Shown here in pieces: positions 18,302 to 26,490 of a DNA stretch of 64,000 bases (its first letter is position 1; each line of letters begins with the position of its first letter). The notes under the pieces were generated by a model that made no database searches, had not been told where the DNA came from, and saw only the letters and a program-made list of their open reading frames with translations. The stretch is taken from contig NZ_FQUM01000004.1 of the NCBI RefSeq assembly GCF_900129025.1, positions 186,001 through 250,000 on the forward strand, written 5' to 3'. The DNA is from Mariniphaga anaerophila. Its GTDB lineage: Bacteria > Bacteroidota > Bacteroidia > Bacteroidales > Prolixibacteraceae. The position numbers were made by a program, and so were the translations under genes.

Positions 18302-18868
18302 TCAAATTTTATAAAGGAAACGTGTAAGTATGTTGCGATGAATACCCAGATATGAAGCAATATGCTGCCGCTGAAGTTTTTTCCCCAGCTCGGGATACTC
18401 CTCAAAAAATTTTCGGATGCGCTGCTCTGCGTTTAACGATTGAAAGGAGTGAATGCGCTCCAACGCCTGAACATAGCTTTCTTCTGCTAAAATACGCACG
18501 GTTCGTTCAAATTTGGGATGATTATCCAGCAAATGTTTAAACTCTTCCTTTTCAATGCAAATCAATTCTGAGTCTTCGTACGCACTGATGGATTCGCTGG
18601 AACTCTTTCCCTGATAAAACCCGCGGTGGTTGCTTACAATAAAATTATTGGGCGGAAAGAAAAAACGGGAAACCCATTCTGTTCCGCCCTCGGCAATGTA
18701 AGTTGAATAGAGCAACCCGCTAATAAGAATGCCGATTTTCTGTATTTTTTCGCCGTATGCAATAAAAGATTCCCCTTTTTTCAGAACAACAGGTTTATTT
18801 TTAAGTTCCAGATTCTGAAGTAACTCAAGCGTGAGGTTGTAACGGGAAATTACTTTTTTGGGATCCAT
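18302..18868 (-). CDS. Crp/Fnr family transcriptional regulator
   Basis: This 188-residue regulator has a cyclic-nucleotide-binding-type beta-barrel (about residues 20-120) and a short C-terminal helix-turn-helix reading QRQHIASYLGIHRNILTRF. There are no N-terminal cysteines for an Fnr-type cluster and no obvious cAMP-binding signature, as in many Bacteroidota members whose ligand is unknown. It lies 11 bases after the aminotransferase gene and upstream of the ferredoxin/oxidoreductase genes on the same strand. Control of the local 2-oxoacid cluster is an inference from position. Confidence 0.88.
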   Translation of the reverse strand: MDPKKVISRYNLTLELLQNLELKNKPVVLKKGESFIAYGEKIQKIGILISGLLYSTYIAEGGTEWVSRFFFPPNNFIVSNHRGFYQGKSSSESISAYEDSELICIEKEEFKHLLDNHPKFERTVRILAEESYVQALERIHSFQSLNAEQRIRKFFEEYPELGKKLQRQHIASYLGIHRNILTRFLYKI

Positions 18869-18879
18869 CCGGTTGTGTG

Positions 18880-20199
18880 TCAGTCTTTGCCGGAAAAATG
18901 AGCATTGAACAGCTTCAGGCGGTGTTCCAAATCACCAAACTGTTCCCGTTGTACAAATGAAACGCATGCCCGAATCCCTTCTTCGTTACTGCCGGTATTG
19001 TCGAGCGCAATAGCACTGACTCCGTAGTACAGCAGATTTGCGACCAACTGGTTTCCGGTCATTCCCGGATACAAAATGGTGAAATAAAAACCATCGGCAA
19101 TGGGTTTTCCCAAATCGTTTTTATAAACAATATCAAATCCGTTTTCAAGGAAAAGCCGTTTCATCTCGCGGGCTTTTTCGCCGTATTCTTTTATGTCTTC
19201 AATAAAATTGAAATGCCCTTCGTTAGCGGCTTTCAGCATGGCAGCCATGGCATACTGGCCAGAGTGGCTAGTGCCTGACGACAGCGCATAAAGCAGCCTC
19301 AATGTGATAGTGCTTCCGAAATCGGTTCCGCCAAACCGTTTTTGCAAAGCGGGATAATCGCGTTTATACAGCGAATCGGAAATTATCATTAAAGCACAAC
19401 GCTGGCCGGCGTATGAAAATATTTTTGAGCTGGAAATAAACAAAATATAATTATCAGTGTACTTTGCCACAGTTGGCTGATAAGGCGGTTCTCCGGGTTT
19501 TGAAAAATCCTGCCGAAAATCCATCCCGAAATAGGCCAAATCTTCCATTATAATCAAATCGTATTTATCGGCCAGTTCTCCGATAACCTGCAGCTCTTCT
19601 TCGTTAAAACAAATCCAGGAAGGATTGTTGGGGCTGGAATAAACAATGGAGCAAATGTTCCCTTTTGAGAGATATTCTTCCAGTTTTGGACGCAGCTTTT
19701 CTCCCCTGAAATGAAACACATCAAATGTTTCGTATTTCTGCCCGAGTACCATCATTTGTTGTTTCTGCACCGGAAACCCGGGGTCGATAAACAAAGTGGT
19801 ATCTTTTCCTTCTTTTACATTGGCCGCAGCCATAAATGCAGCATAAGTCCCCTGCATGGAACCCACCGTTGGAATGCAGCCTTTGGCAGAGACATCAATA
19901 TTCAAAAAATTTTTTGCAAAGCGCGAAGCCTCTTCTTTAAGGGGTTTAATGCCGTCAACCATCGGATAAATGGCAGCAACTCCCTTTTTCAGCGCTTCTA
20001 TTTCGGCTTCTACGCCAACGCGGGCCGGCGGCAATCCCGGAACCCCCATTTCCATACGTACATATTTAGCTCCGGTTTCCTCTTCAACGAGGTTTACCAA
20101 CGCCACAATTACCCTTATCGAAGCTTTGCCGGGGTCGGCAATACGAAGCTCTTTAATTTTTTTATCGATTATTTCTTTATTGAAAGGCGAATTATTCAT
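18880..20199 (-). CDS. Pyridoxal-phosphate-dependent aminotransferase, class I/II
   Basis: This 439-residue fold-type I enzyme has the Schiff-base lysine in SSSKIFSYAGQRCA, the YSSPNNPSW segment for the cofactor phosphate and Asn, and MEDLAYFGMD with the pyridine-nitrogen Asp. It is longer than many class I aminotransferases. It sits within the cluster of 2-oxoacid oxidoreductase, prephenate dehydratase and phenylacetate-CoA ligase. Transfer between an aromatic or branched-chain 2-oxoacid and its amino acid is therefore the likely reaction, but specificity is inferred from context only. A hairpin separates it from the flavodoxin gene upstream. Confidence 0.9.
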   Translation of the reverse strand: MNNSPFNKEIIDKKIKELRIADPGKASIRVIVALVNLVEEETGAKYVRMEMGVPGLPPARVGVEAEIEALKKGVAAIYPMVDGIKPLKEEASRFAKNFLNIDVSAKGCIPTVGSMQGTYAAFMAAANVKEGKDTTLFIDPGFPVQKQQMMVLGQKYETFDVFHFRGEKLRPKLEEYLSKGNICSIVYSSPNNPSWICFNEEELQVIGELADKYDLIIMEDLAYFGMDFRQDFSKPGEPPYQPTVAKYTDNYILFISSSKIFSYAGQRCALMIISDSLYKRDYPALQKRFGGTDFGSTITLRLLYALSSGTSHSGQYAMAAMLKAANEGHFNFIEDIKEYGEKAREMKRLFLENGFDIVYKNDLGKPIADGFYFTILYPGMTGNQLVANLLYYGVSAIALDNTGSNEEGIRACVSFVQREQFGDLEHRLKLFNAHFSGKD

Positions 20200-20237
20200 T
20201 GCTACATTGTTAAAGCGTAACTGTTAAACTAAAACGA

Positions 20238-20270
20238 AATTTGCACCGCAATAAAACTCCGGTGCAAATT
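20238..20270 (-). terminator. Strong hairpin between flavodoxin and aminotransferase genes
   Basis: A perfect 11-bp stem AATTTGCACCG/CGGTGCAAATT has an 11-base loop. On the minus strand it is followed by TCGTTTTAG, a weak U-tract. It lies about 25 bases after the flavodoxin stop and 40 bases before the aminotransferase start. It may end the prephenate dehydratase-flavodoxin transcript or only attenuate read-through. Confidence 0.6.
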
Positions 20271-20294
20271 CAGTTTTCTTTATATAATAAAATT

Positions 20295-20819
20295 TTAAAA
20301 TTCGAATTCAGGACGAATTTGTTCCACCCAGTTTTTAACCCGCTCATCGGTTAATTCCGGTTCAAAATCCTCGTCAACCGGCAACCCGATAAAATTGCCG
20401 TCAACAACTGCTTCCGAGTCGTCAAACTCATAACCGTCAGTTGGCACCTGCCCCACCAGAGTTGCTCCGTTTTTCATCAGCTCGCGCCCCAGCAGCCCGA
20501 TGTGATCGACAAATGTAGCTCCGTAGGTTACATGATCGCCCAATCCGAAAACAGCAACTGTTTTGCCTTCGTAACGGGTTTTAGCGATTTCGGGCAAAAA
20601 ATTGGCCCAGTCCACATTATTGTACGTGGTGTGCCAGGTTTCTTTTCCAACGGTTGAAATGCCAAAAATAATTTTATCGTATTTTTCGAGGTCGGCAACG
20701 GTGGCACCTTTTACGGGTATCATCACCACTTTTTCTTCGCCGATGGCATTTTTTACTTTTTGGGCTACCCGGTCGACTGCTCCATCTTCCGGGCCAAAGA
20801 AAATCGCAATTTTGTCCAT
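20295..20819 (-). CDS. fldA: Flavodoxin with an atypical phosphate-binding loop
   Basis: This 174-residue protein has the long-chain flavodoxin layout: an N-terminal strand and loop, IIFGISTVG around residue 52 for the first isoalloxazine-binding loop, the FGLGDHVTYG loop and the YEFDDSEAVVDGNFIGL C-terminal segment typical of FldA. The first loop, normally (S/T)xTGNT and holding the FMN phosphate, reads FGPEDGAVDRVA here. FMN binding may therefore differ from standard flavodoxins. The gene lies 18 bases after prephenate dehydratase, so the two are probably co-transcribed. A low-potential electron-carrier role alongside the ferredoxin oxidoreductase is inferred. Confidence 0.85.
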   Translation of the reverse strand: MDKIAIFFGPEDGAVDRVAQKVKNAIGEEKVVMIPVKGATVADLEKYDKIIFGISTVGKETWHTTYNNVDWANFLPEIAKTRYEGKTVAVFGLGDHVTYGATFVDHIGLLGRELMKNGATLVGQVPTDGYEFDDSEAVVDGNFIGLPVDEDFEPELTDERVKNWVEQIRPEFEF

Positions 20820-20837
20820 ATCGTTATGTTTATCTGT

Positions 20838-21674
20838 TTATTGATCGTGAACACTAATATCTCCGCGTTTATACTCGCCTAAAATAGCAAGACTCGAAAC
20901 ACTTTTCAACACCTGATGAATTGCTTTTTCATAATTTTCCATATTCTCCCATTCCACGTCCACATGAATGGTGTATTCATTTGGCCGCCCCACAACAGGC
21001 ACCGACTGAATTTTTGCGAGGTTAATTTCTTTCTCCGTAAAAACATTCAACACCCCTGCAAGCGCGCCGTAAAAATGCCCCACTTCGAAACACAACGAAG
21101 CTTTATTTGCATCTTTTGAATGGTTTCCATGTTTGGCAAGAATCAGGAAACGGGTATAATTTTTCTTGTTGGTTTCAATTCCTTTATCAAGTATGTTGAG
21201 CTGGTACAATTCTGCAGACCTGAGATTTCCGATAGCAGCGGCGTTTGTCGGCCGCTCTTCTGAAATAAACCGGGCTGAACTTGCAGTATCCATTCCTTCG
21301 TGCAGTTCAGCCTTCGGAAAATATTCTTCGAGGTACTCCACACATTGCTGCAACGCAACAGGGTGCGAATAAATGTCTGTAATATCCTCCGGTTTTACGC
21401 CCGGAACTGCCATGAGGTTCATCTGAATATGGAGGTAAATTTCTCCGATAATCCGCAAATGATAATCGCGAATTAACTGGTAATTTTTCAGCAAACTTCC
21501 TGCAATGGAGTTCTCAATTGCCAAAACCGCATAATCAACCTGGTCGGTGTCAACCAGCTTACACACACTGGTAAAAGATTTGCACTCAACCACCTCAATA
21601 TCTTCAGCAAAATATCTCTGCGCGGCATCCTCATGAAAAGACCCCACAATTCCCTGTACTGCTATACGCTTCAT
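20838..21674 (-). CDS. pheA: Prephenate dehydratase with C-terminal ACT domain
   Basis: This 278-residue enzyme converts prephenate to phenylpyruvate, the last step before transamination to phenylalanine. The catalytic domain (about residues 1-185) begins IAVQGIVGSFHEDAA and contains the conserved NYTRFLIL. The ACT domain follows (about residues 195-275). Its usual ESRP Phe-binding motif is replaced by QSVP in KIQSVPVVGRP, so feedback inhibition may differ. No chorismate mutase domain is fused. It lies downstream of the PaaK/ACT genes and just before flavodoxin on the same strand. Confidence 0.93.
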   Translation of the reverse strand: MKRIAVQGIVGSFHEDAAQRYFAEDIEVVECKSFTSVCKLVDTDQVDYAVLAIENSIAGSLLKNYQLIRDYHLRIIGEIYLHIQMNLMAVPGVKPEDITDIYSHPVALQQCVEYLEEYFPKAELHEGMDTASSARFISEERPTNAAAIGNLRSAELYQLNILDKGIETNKKNYTRFLILAKHGNHSKDANKASLCFEVGHFYGALAGVLNVFTEKEINLAKIQSVPVVGRPNEYTIHVDVEWENMENYEKAIHQVLKSVSSLAILGEYKRGDISVHDQ

Positions 21675-21772
21675 CTAATCTTTTTAAATTGATTTCAAAT
21701 ATACACATTCTGAGTTTAGAACAGGTCACAGGCTTTTTGGTTCTTTTCAATTTTAACCTAACCACCAAAAAT

Positions 21773-22186
21773 TTAGTCGTTATCCAGCAATTCGTTTTTA
21801 TGTTTATGAAGTTTTTCCACGCACCTTTCGATGTTGGTTGGCCGAATTACAATAACCGCTGCATCTTCATTCATGGAGAAAGCGTAGAGGTATTCGATAA
21901 ACACACCTTCCGCATTAAGAATTTTGAGCATTTGTGACAAAGCCCCCGGGCGGTTGTTGCTTTTTACCAAAACCACGTCGGTTGTACGTACCGAAAAATG
22001 CTTCGCCTTTAACACTTCACAAGCTTTTTCGGGATCTGAAACGATGAGTCGCAACACCCCGAAATCAGAAGTATCGGCTACGGTAAAAGCAGAAATATTG
22101 ATGTCTGACTCACCAAGGATCTGGGCAACTTCGTTGAGCCTGCCCGATTTATTTTCAAGAAATACAGAAACTTGTTTTGCTTTCAT
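21773..22186 (-). CDS. Tandem ACT-domain protein
   Basis: This 137-residue cytosolic protein consists of two ACT domains: residues about 4-66 beginning VSVFLENKSGRLNEVAQIL and about 70-133 beginning VVLVKSNNRPGALSQML. ACT domains bind amino acids. Stand-alone tandem ACT proteins next to phenylacetate-CoA ligase are common in anaerobes. It lies 5 bases after the PaaK stop, so it is surely co-transcribed with it. Sensing of aromatic or branched-chain amino acids is likely, but the effector and partner are unknown. Confidence 0.9.
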   Translation of the reverse strand: MKAKQVSVFLENKSGRLNEVAQILGESDINISAFTVADTSDFGVLRLIVSDPEKACEVLKAKHFSVRTTDVVLVKSNNRPGALSQMLKILNAEGVFIEYLYAFSMNEDAAVIVIRPTNIERCVEKLHKHKNELLDND

Positions 22187-22191
22187 AATTT

Positions 22192-23505
22192 TCAGATTTT
22201 TCTATTGTCGATTACCCGTTTAGATTTTCCTGCAGTGCGCTCAATGGTTTTTGGTTCCACCAGTTTTACATCTACCGAAATGCCCAGCGTGCCCTGAATG
22301 TTAGCCGTGATTTTCTTACGCAATGCTTCCAGTGCACGAATTTCGTCGGAGAAAAACTGTTCCTGAACTTCCACCAGCAGTTTCAATACGTCCAGCGATC
22401 CTTCGCGTTCCACAATCAACAAATAATGTGGTTCGGTTTCGCTCATTTCGAGCAGCACGCTTTCAATTTGCGACGGGAATACATTTACGCCGCGGATAAT
22501 AAGCATGTCGTCTGACCTTCCGGTGCATTTTTCCATACGAACCAGTGTTCTTCCGCACTCGCATTTTTCGTAAACAAGTCGCGTCAGATCACGCGTACGG
22601 TAGCGCAAAATCGGGATTCCTTCTTTGGTTACGGTGGAAAAAACCAGTTCGCCCAGTTCGCCCGGAGGCAGCGGCTCCAATGTTACCGGGTCAATTATTT
22701 CGGGAATAAAATGGTCCTCGTTAATGTGCATTCCGGCCTGGCACTCGCATTCGCAGGAAACTCCAGGCCCAATTACTTCACTAAGCCCGTAAATATCAAT
22801 GGCCCGCAACTTCAGTTTCGATTCCACTTCGCGCCTCATATTTTCACTCCACGGCTCGGCTCCGAATATACCTACCCGAAGTTTTAAATCCGCGGGGTCG
22901 ATTCCCATTTCCTGCATAACTTCTGCCAGAAAAAGTGCATACGAAGGCGTGCAGGCAACTACGGATGTTCCAAAATCCTGCATCAACTGAATCTGCTTTT
23001 TTGTGTTCCCTCCGGAAATAGGAATTACAGTTGCTCCAAGGTTTTCGGTTCCGTAATGCAATCCGAGACCGCCGGTAAACAAACCGTAACCGTAAGCCAC
23101 CTGTACAATATCGTTTTTGTGGACTCCGGCCATGCAAAGTGCCCGGGTTACCACCTCTGCCCACATGTTTAAATCGTTTCGCGTGTAGCCTACTACCGTT
23201 GGTTTTCCGGTGGTTCCGGAGCTGGCGTGAACCCGAACAATTTCGCTCATGGGCACGGCAAACATGCCAAACGGGTAATTATCGCGCAAATCAGTTTTTA
23301 TTGAAAAAGGAAGTTTGCTTAAATCTTCAACCGATTTAATGTCTCCGGGAAGCAACCCTTTTTCCTGCATTTTTGCCCGGTAGCTGGGAATGTTGTGGTA
23401 GATACGCTGTACCGCCTGAACCAACCTTTCACTCTGAATGGCAGTCATTTCATCGCGTGACGCACATTCTATTTTTTCGTTCCAAATCATTCGTATATTT
23501 TTCAA
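22192..23505 (-). CDS. paaK: Phenylacetate-CoA ligase
   Basis: This 437-residue adenylate-forming enzyme activates phenylacetate, or a related aryl acid, with ATP and CoA. The phosphate loop is [16 protein letters not shown], the adenylate-site segment is [11 protein letters not shown] and the C-terminal domain carries [14 protein letters not shown]. The Cys-rich stretch [10 protein letters not shown] is seen in some PaaK proteins. No phenylacetyl-CoA epoxidase or ring-opening genes are nearby, so aerobic phenylacetate degradation is not supported. Pairing with ACT proteins and a 2-oxoacid:ferredoxin oxidoreductase points to interconversion of phenylacetate, phenylacetyl-CoA and phenylpyruvate. 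Confidence 0.94.
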   Translation of the reverse strand: MKNIRMIWNEKIECASRDEMTAIQSERLVQAVQRIYHNIPSYRAKMQEKGLLPGDIKSVEDLSKLPFSIKTDLRDNYPFGMFAVPMSEIVRVHASSGTTGKPTVVGYTRNDLNMWAEVVTRALCMAGVHKNDIVQVAYGYGLFTGGLGLHYGTENLGATVIPISGGNTKKQIQLMQDFGTSVVACTPSYALFLAEVMQEMGIDPADLKLRVGIFGAEPWSENMRREVESKLKLRAIDIYGLSEVIGPGVSCECECQAGMHINEDHFIPEIIDPVTLEPLPPGELGELVFSTVTKEGIPILRYRTRDLTRLVYEKCECGRTLVRMEKCTGRSDDMLIIRGVNVFPSQIESVLLEMSETEPHYLLIVEREGSLDVLKLLVEVQEQFFSDEIRALEALRKKITANIQGTLGISVDVKLVEPKTIERTAGKSKRVIDNRKI

Positions 23506-23549
23506 ATTGTTTACACCCGCAATTCCTTTGCTGATGGAAATTTTATTCT

Positions 23550-23981
23550 CTATTTTCCGTAAACCGTTTTATCGTCAAGAACCGGGATATTGTTATCCGA
23601 GAGCAATTTTTTGGCCTCCAGCACGTCCGGCACATCGAGTATAAGAATGGCCATGTTGGTTTGGGAAATAAGCCGGGTGTATGCATTCTCAATATGGATT
23701 CCCGCGCCGGAAATCCTCATTAGCAGATGATCCAGTCCGCCTGCTTCATCTTTCATTTCCAAAGCAATCACCTCGCGCAACGCAACTGAATTTCCCTTCT
23801 CGGCAAGCACCCGGTAAGCCTTCTCGGGCTGGTCTACCAACAGGTTTAATACTCCCCATCCGTTTAATATATTATTCAGAGTCAGCGACCGGATATTGAT
23901 TTCTTCCGCCTTCAGAATATTAGTGACACCCTCAAAATGAGCTATCTTGTTTTTAAGAAAAACAGCAATTTCAAATGCCAT
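23550..23981 (-). CDS. Tandem ACT-domain protein, first gene of the PaaK unit
   Basis: This 143-residue protein has two ACT-type repeats: residues about 3-65 starting [19 protein letters not shown] and about 70-135 starting [18 protein letters not shown]. It is a paralogue of the ACT protein at 21773-22186 but clearly diverged, which suggests a different effector. It precedes paaK by 44 bases on the same strand and is the 5'-most gene of the minus-strand cluster. A regulatory or allosteric role for PaaK or the oxidoreductase is inferred. Confidence 0.87.
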   Translation of the reverse strand: MAFEIAVFLKNKIAHFEGVTNILKAEEINIRSLTLNNILNGWGVLNLLVDQPEKAYRVLAEKGNSVALREVIALEMKDEAGGLDHLLMRISGAGIHIENAYTRLISQTNMAILILDVPDVLEAKKLLSDNNIPVLDDKTVYGK

Positions 23982-24354
23982 AACAGTTGATTTTTGGTTT
24001 TTAATGCAAAACTGTTAATAATAAAACAGCCCTGCAAACTTTTCAATTTTCAAACAAAAATAAAAGGAAATTTAAAAATTGTAAGCAGCAAACACCATAT
24101 TTATAAAATTTGTCAATTCTCCCGAAAATTATGTTTTGTAAAAATGACTTTTCCCAATACGTTGCTGCTAAATTCAGTGGAAGCAAAAAAAACGCTTAAA
24201 ACAGAGGGAATAACTTCCAAAATCGTCTCCCTATTTATTCTCTTTTTAAATAACGCATTTTCACGGCAATATTCTCATCTACTTGTAACATCTGTTACAG
24301 GTTTAGAGTAAAATTAAACTGAAATTGCAAACCACAACTAAGTTATTCCAAACC
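23982..24354. other. Divergent intergenic region between the PaaK cluster and nrfHA
   Basis: This region of about 370 bases holds the start regions of two divergent units. Apart from the palindrome at 24284-24299 no RNA gene or convincing coding sequence was found. A TTG start for nrfH at 24325 was rejected in favour of the ATG at 24355. Confidence 0.5.
24284..24299. promoter_or_regulatory. Perfect palindrome TGTAACA-N2-TGTTACA upstream of nrfH
   Basis: A perfect 7+7 inverted repeat with a 2-base centre lies 55 bases before the nrfH start. Its size and form are those of a Crp/Fnr-family dimer site, and nitrosative-stress regulators of that family have been described with similar GTAAC/GTTAC half-sites. 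It is a good candidate operator for induction of nrfHA by nitrite, NO or anoxia. Confidence 0.55.
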
Positions 24355-24927
24355 ATGCTAAAAAACTACCTGCCACCACCAAAATGGAAGCTCCCGGTTA
24401 CAATAGTTTTAGCTGTTTTCACCGGACTGGGTCTCCTGACGATTTATCTGTCCAAAGCTCATTCCTATCTTTCAGACAACCCGGAGACATGTACCAACTG
24501 CCACATTATGGCGCCACAATACGCAACATGGGGACACAGCTCGCACCGAGAGTGGACCAATTGCAACGACTGTCATGTGCCGCACAACAACGTGCTAAAC
24601 AAGTACTATTTTAAGGCGAAAGACGGGTTGCGCCATGCTACTGTTTTCACACTCAGAGATGAGCCACAGGTAATATTTATTAAAGAAGAAGGCGCAGATG
24701 CTGTACAAAAAAACTGCATCAGGTGCCATTCGAAACTTCTGGTTGATCCCAAACTTGAAGCCACAGTAGAAAACCATCATTTTACCCGAACAAACCGCAG
24801 GTGCTGGGACTGCCACCGCGAAGTTCCGCATGGAAGGGTAAATAGTCTTTCCAGCGTGCCCGACGCCCGTGTGCCACTGCCACAAAACCCGGTTCCCAAC
24901 TGGTTAAAAACGAACTCGAAAAATTAA
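24355..24927 (+). CDS. nrfH: Cytochrome c nitrite reductase, small (quinol dehydrogenase) subunit NrfH
   Basis: This 190-residue NapC/NrfH-type tetraheme cytochrome is anchored in the inner membrane by one N-terminal helix (about residues 13-33). Four heme c sites are readable: CTNCH at 46-50, CNDCH at 70-74, CIRCH at 121-125 and CWDCH at 150-154. It oxidises menaquinol and passes electrons to NrfA. The ATG at 24355 is preferred to an upstream TTG. nrfA starts 23 bases after its stop. Heme attachment and the catalytic domain are periplasmic. Confidence 0.95.
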   Translation: MLKNYLPPPKWKLPVTIVLAVFTGLGLLTIYLSKAHSYLSDNPETCTNCHIMAPQYATWGHSSHREWTNCNDCHVPHNNVLNKYYFKAKDGLRHATVFTLRDEPQVIFIKEEGADAVQKNCIRCHSKLLVDPKLEATVENHHFTRTNRRCWDCHREVPHGRVNSLSSVPDARVPLPQNPVPNWLKTNSKN

Positions 24928-24950
24928 AATCACACAAAACAAATAGCAAA

Positions 24951-26456
24951 ATGAAAATAACAGAAAAACGCCCATGGCTGGCATGGATGCTCTTTTTTGC
25001 AACCATTGTAGCAGTATTTCTTTTGGGACTTTTAGCTTCGTCTATTATAGAACGACGCATGGAAGCCGTTTATGTAAGCACCCCGCAAACGGAGATTCAG
25101 CCGTTTGAGCCGCGAAACGAGGTGTGGGGAGAAAACTACCCGCGCCAGTTCCAGTCGTATTACGGAACAGCGGACACTACTTTCCGAAGCAAATACAACG
25201 GCAACACCATGATTGACATGCTGAAAGAAGACCCTCGCCTTGTTGTACTTTGGGCCGGATACGGTTTTGCAAAAAATTACAACCAGGGACGCGGACACTA
25301 TTATGCTGTTACCGACATACACAACACCCTAAGAACCGGTGGCCCGAAAAATGCCAACGACGGTCCGATGCCAGCAACCTGCTGGACATGTAAAAGCCCC
25401 GACGTACCGAGAATTATGAACCGCGACGGTGTGGCAGCATTTTACTCCGGCTCGTGGGCACGACTGGGATCCGAAATCGTAAATCCCATTGGGTGTGCCG
25501 ATTGCCACGACGAAAAAACCATGAACCTCCAGATTTCGAGGCCGGCGCTGATTGAAGCTTTCGACCGGATGGGAAGAGACATTACCAAATCCAGTTACCA
25601 GGAGATGCGCAGCCTGGTTTGCGCACAGTGCCACGTAGAATACTATTTCAATAAAAAAGTAGTGGAAGGCGCACAGTACCTGACTTTTCCGTGGGACAAC
25701 GGATTTACTGCCGAAGCGATGGAAGAATATTACGACAATATTGAATTCAGCGACTGGACACATGCCATGAGCAAAGCGCCGATGCTAAAAGCACAGCACC
25801 CGGGGTACGAAGTTTACATGACCGGCATTCATGCAAAACGCGGCGTATCGTGCGCCGACTGCCACATGCCTTACATGAGCGAAGGCGGACAGAAATTCAC
25901 AGACCACAAAATGCAGTCGCCACTAAACAACATTGCAAACTCATGCCAGGTTTGCCACCGCGAAGAAGCAGCAAAACTGGTTCAGGATGTTTACGAGCGT
26001 CAGGATCGGATTATTGAAAACCGGGACGAGCTGGAGAGATTGTTGGTAAGGGCGCATGTTGAAGCCCAAAAAGCATGGGAACTGGGAGCGACAGAAGAAC
26101 AAATGAAAGAAATTCTGCAGGGAATACGGCATGCCCAGTGGCGTTGGGATTACGCAGCGGCGAGTCATGGCGGCTCGTTCCATTCTCCGGTGGAAATCAG
26201 CCGCACAGTTGCAAACGGAATTACCATTGCGCAGGAAGCCCGCATAAAACTGGCACGGTTGCTTTTCAGATACGGGCTGAATGAAGAACTCCCCTACCCC
26301 GACATCTCAACAAAAGAGAAAGCACAGAAATTTATCGGGCTGGACATAGAAAAACTGAATGAGGAAAAAGAAGAGTTCATAAAAACCTTACTCCCACAAT
26401 GGCTTGAAGAAGCCGAAAAAAGGGAAGCTTCGTGGGATGTTTCATCAACAAACTGA
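24951..26456 (+). CDS. nrfA: Ammonia-forming cytochrome c nitrite reductase, catalytic subunit NrfA
   Basis: This 501-residue pentaheme enzyme reduces nitrite to ammonium in the periplasm with electrons from NrfH. The catalytic heme uses CWTCK (residues 144-148), with Lys as the axial ligand. Four ordinary sites follow: CADCH 182-186, CAQCH 224-228, CADCH 301-305 and CQVCH 332-336. The segment FTDHKMQSP carries the conserved heme-ligand His. An N-terminal hydrophobic stretch serves as signal or anchor. Downstream lies a porin-like gene. The pair supports respiratory nitrite ammonification or nitrite detoxification. Confidence 0.96.
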   Translation: MKITEKRPWLAWMLFFATIVAVFLLGLLASSIIERRMEAVYVSTPQTEIQPFEPRNEVWGENYPRQFQSYYGTADTTFRSKYNGNTMIDMLKEDPRLVVLWAGYGFAKNYNQGRGHYYAVTDIHNTLRTGGPKNANDGPMPATCWTCKSPDVPRIMNRDGVAAFYSGSWARLGSEIVNPIGCADCHDEKTMNLQISRPALIEAFDRMGRDITKSSYQEMRSLVCAQCHVEYYFNKKVVEGAQYLTFPWDNGFTAEAMEEYYDNIEFSDWTHAMSKAPMLKAQHPGYEVYMTGIHAKRGVSCADCHMPYMSEGGQKFTDHKMQSPLNNIANSCQVCHREEAAKLVQDVYERQDRIIENRDELERLLVRAHVEAQKAWELGATEEQMKEILQGIRHAQWRWDYAAASHGGSFHSPVEISRTVANGITIAQEARIKLARLLFRYGLNEELPYPDISTKEKAQKFIGLDIEKLNEEKEEFIKTLLPQWLEEAEKREASWDVSSTN

Positions 26457-26490
26457 TTTTTTTGAACGCTTAAAAAACAACCAAAAACGA

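Noticed and set aside
22192-23505. PaaK as part of an aerobic phenylacetate degradation pathway
   Set aside because: No paaABCDE epoxidase, paaG, paaZ or paaJ genes are nearby; the neighbours are oxygen-sensitive oxidoreductase and amino-acid genes.
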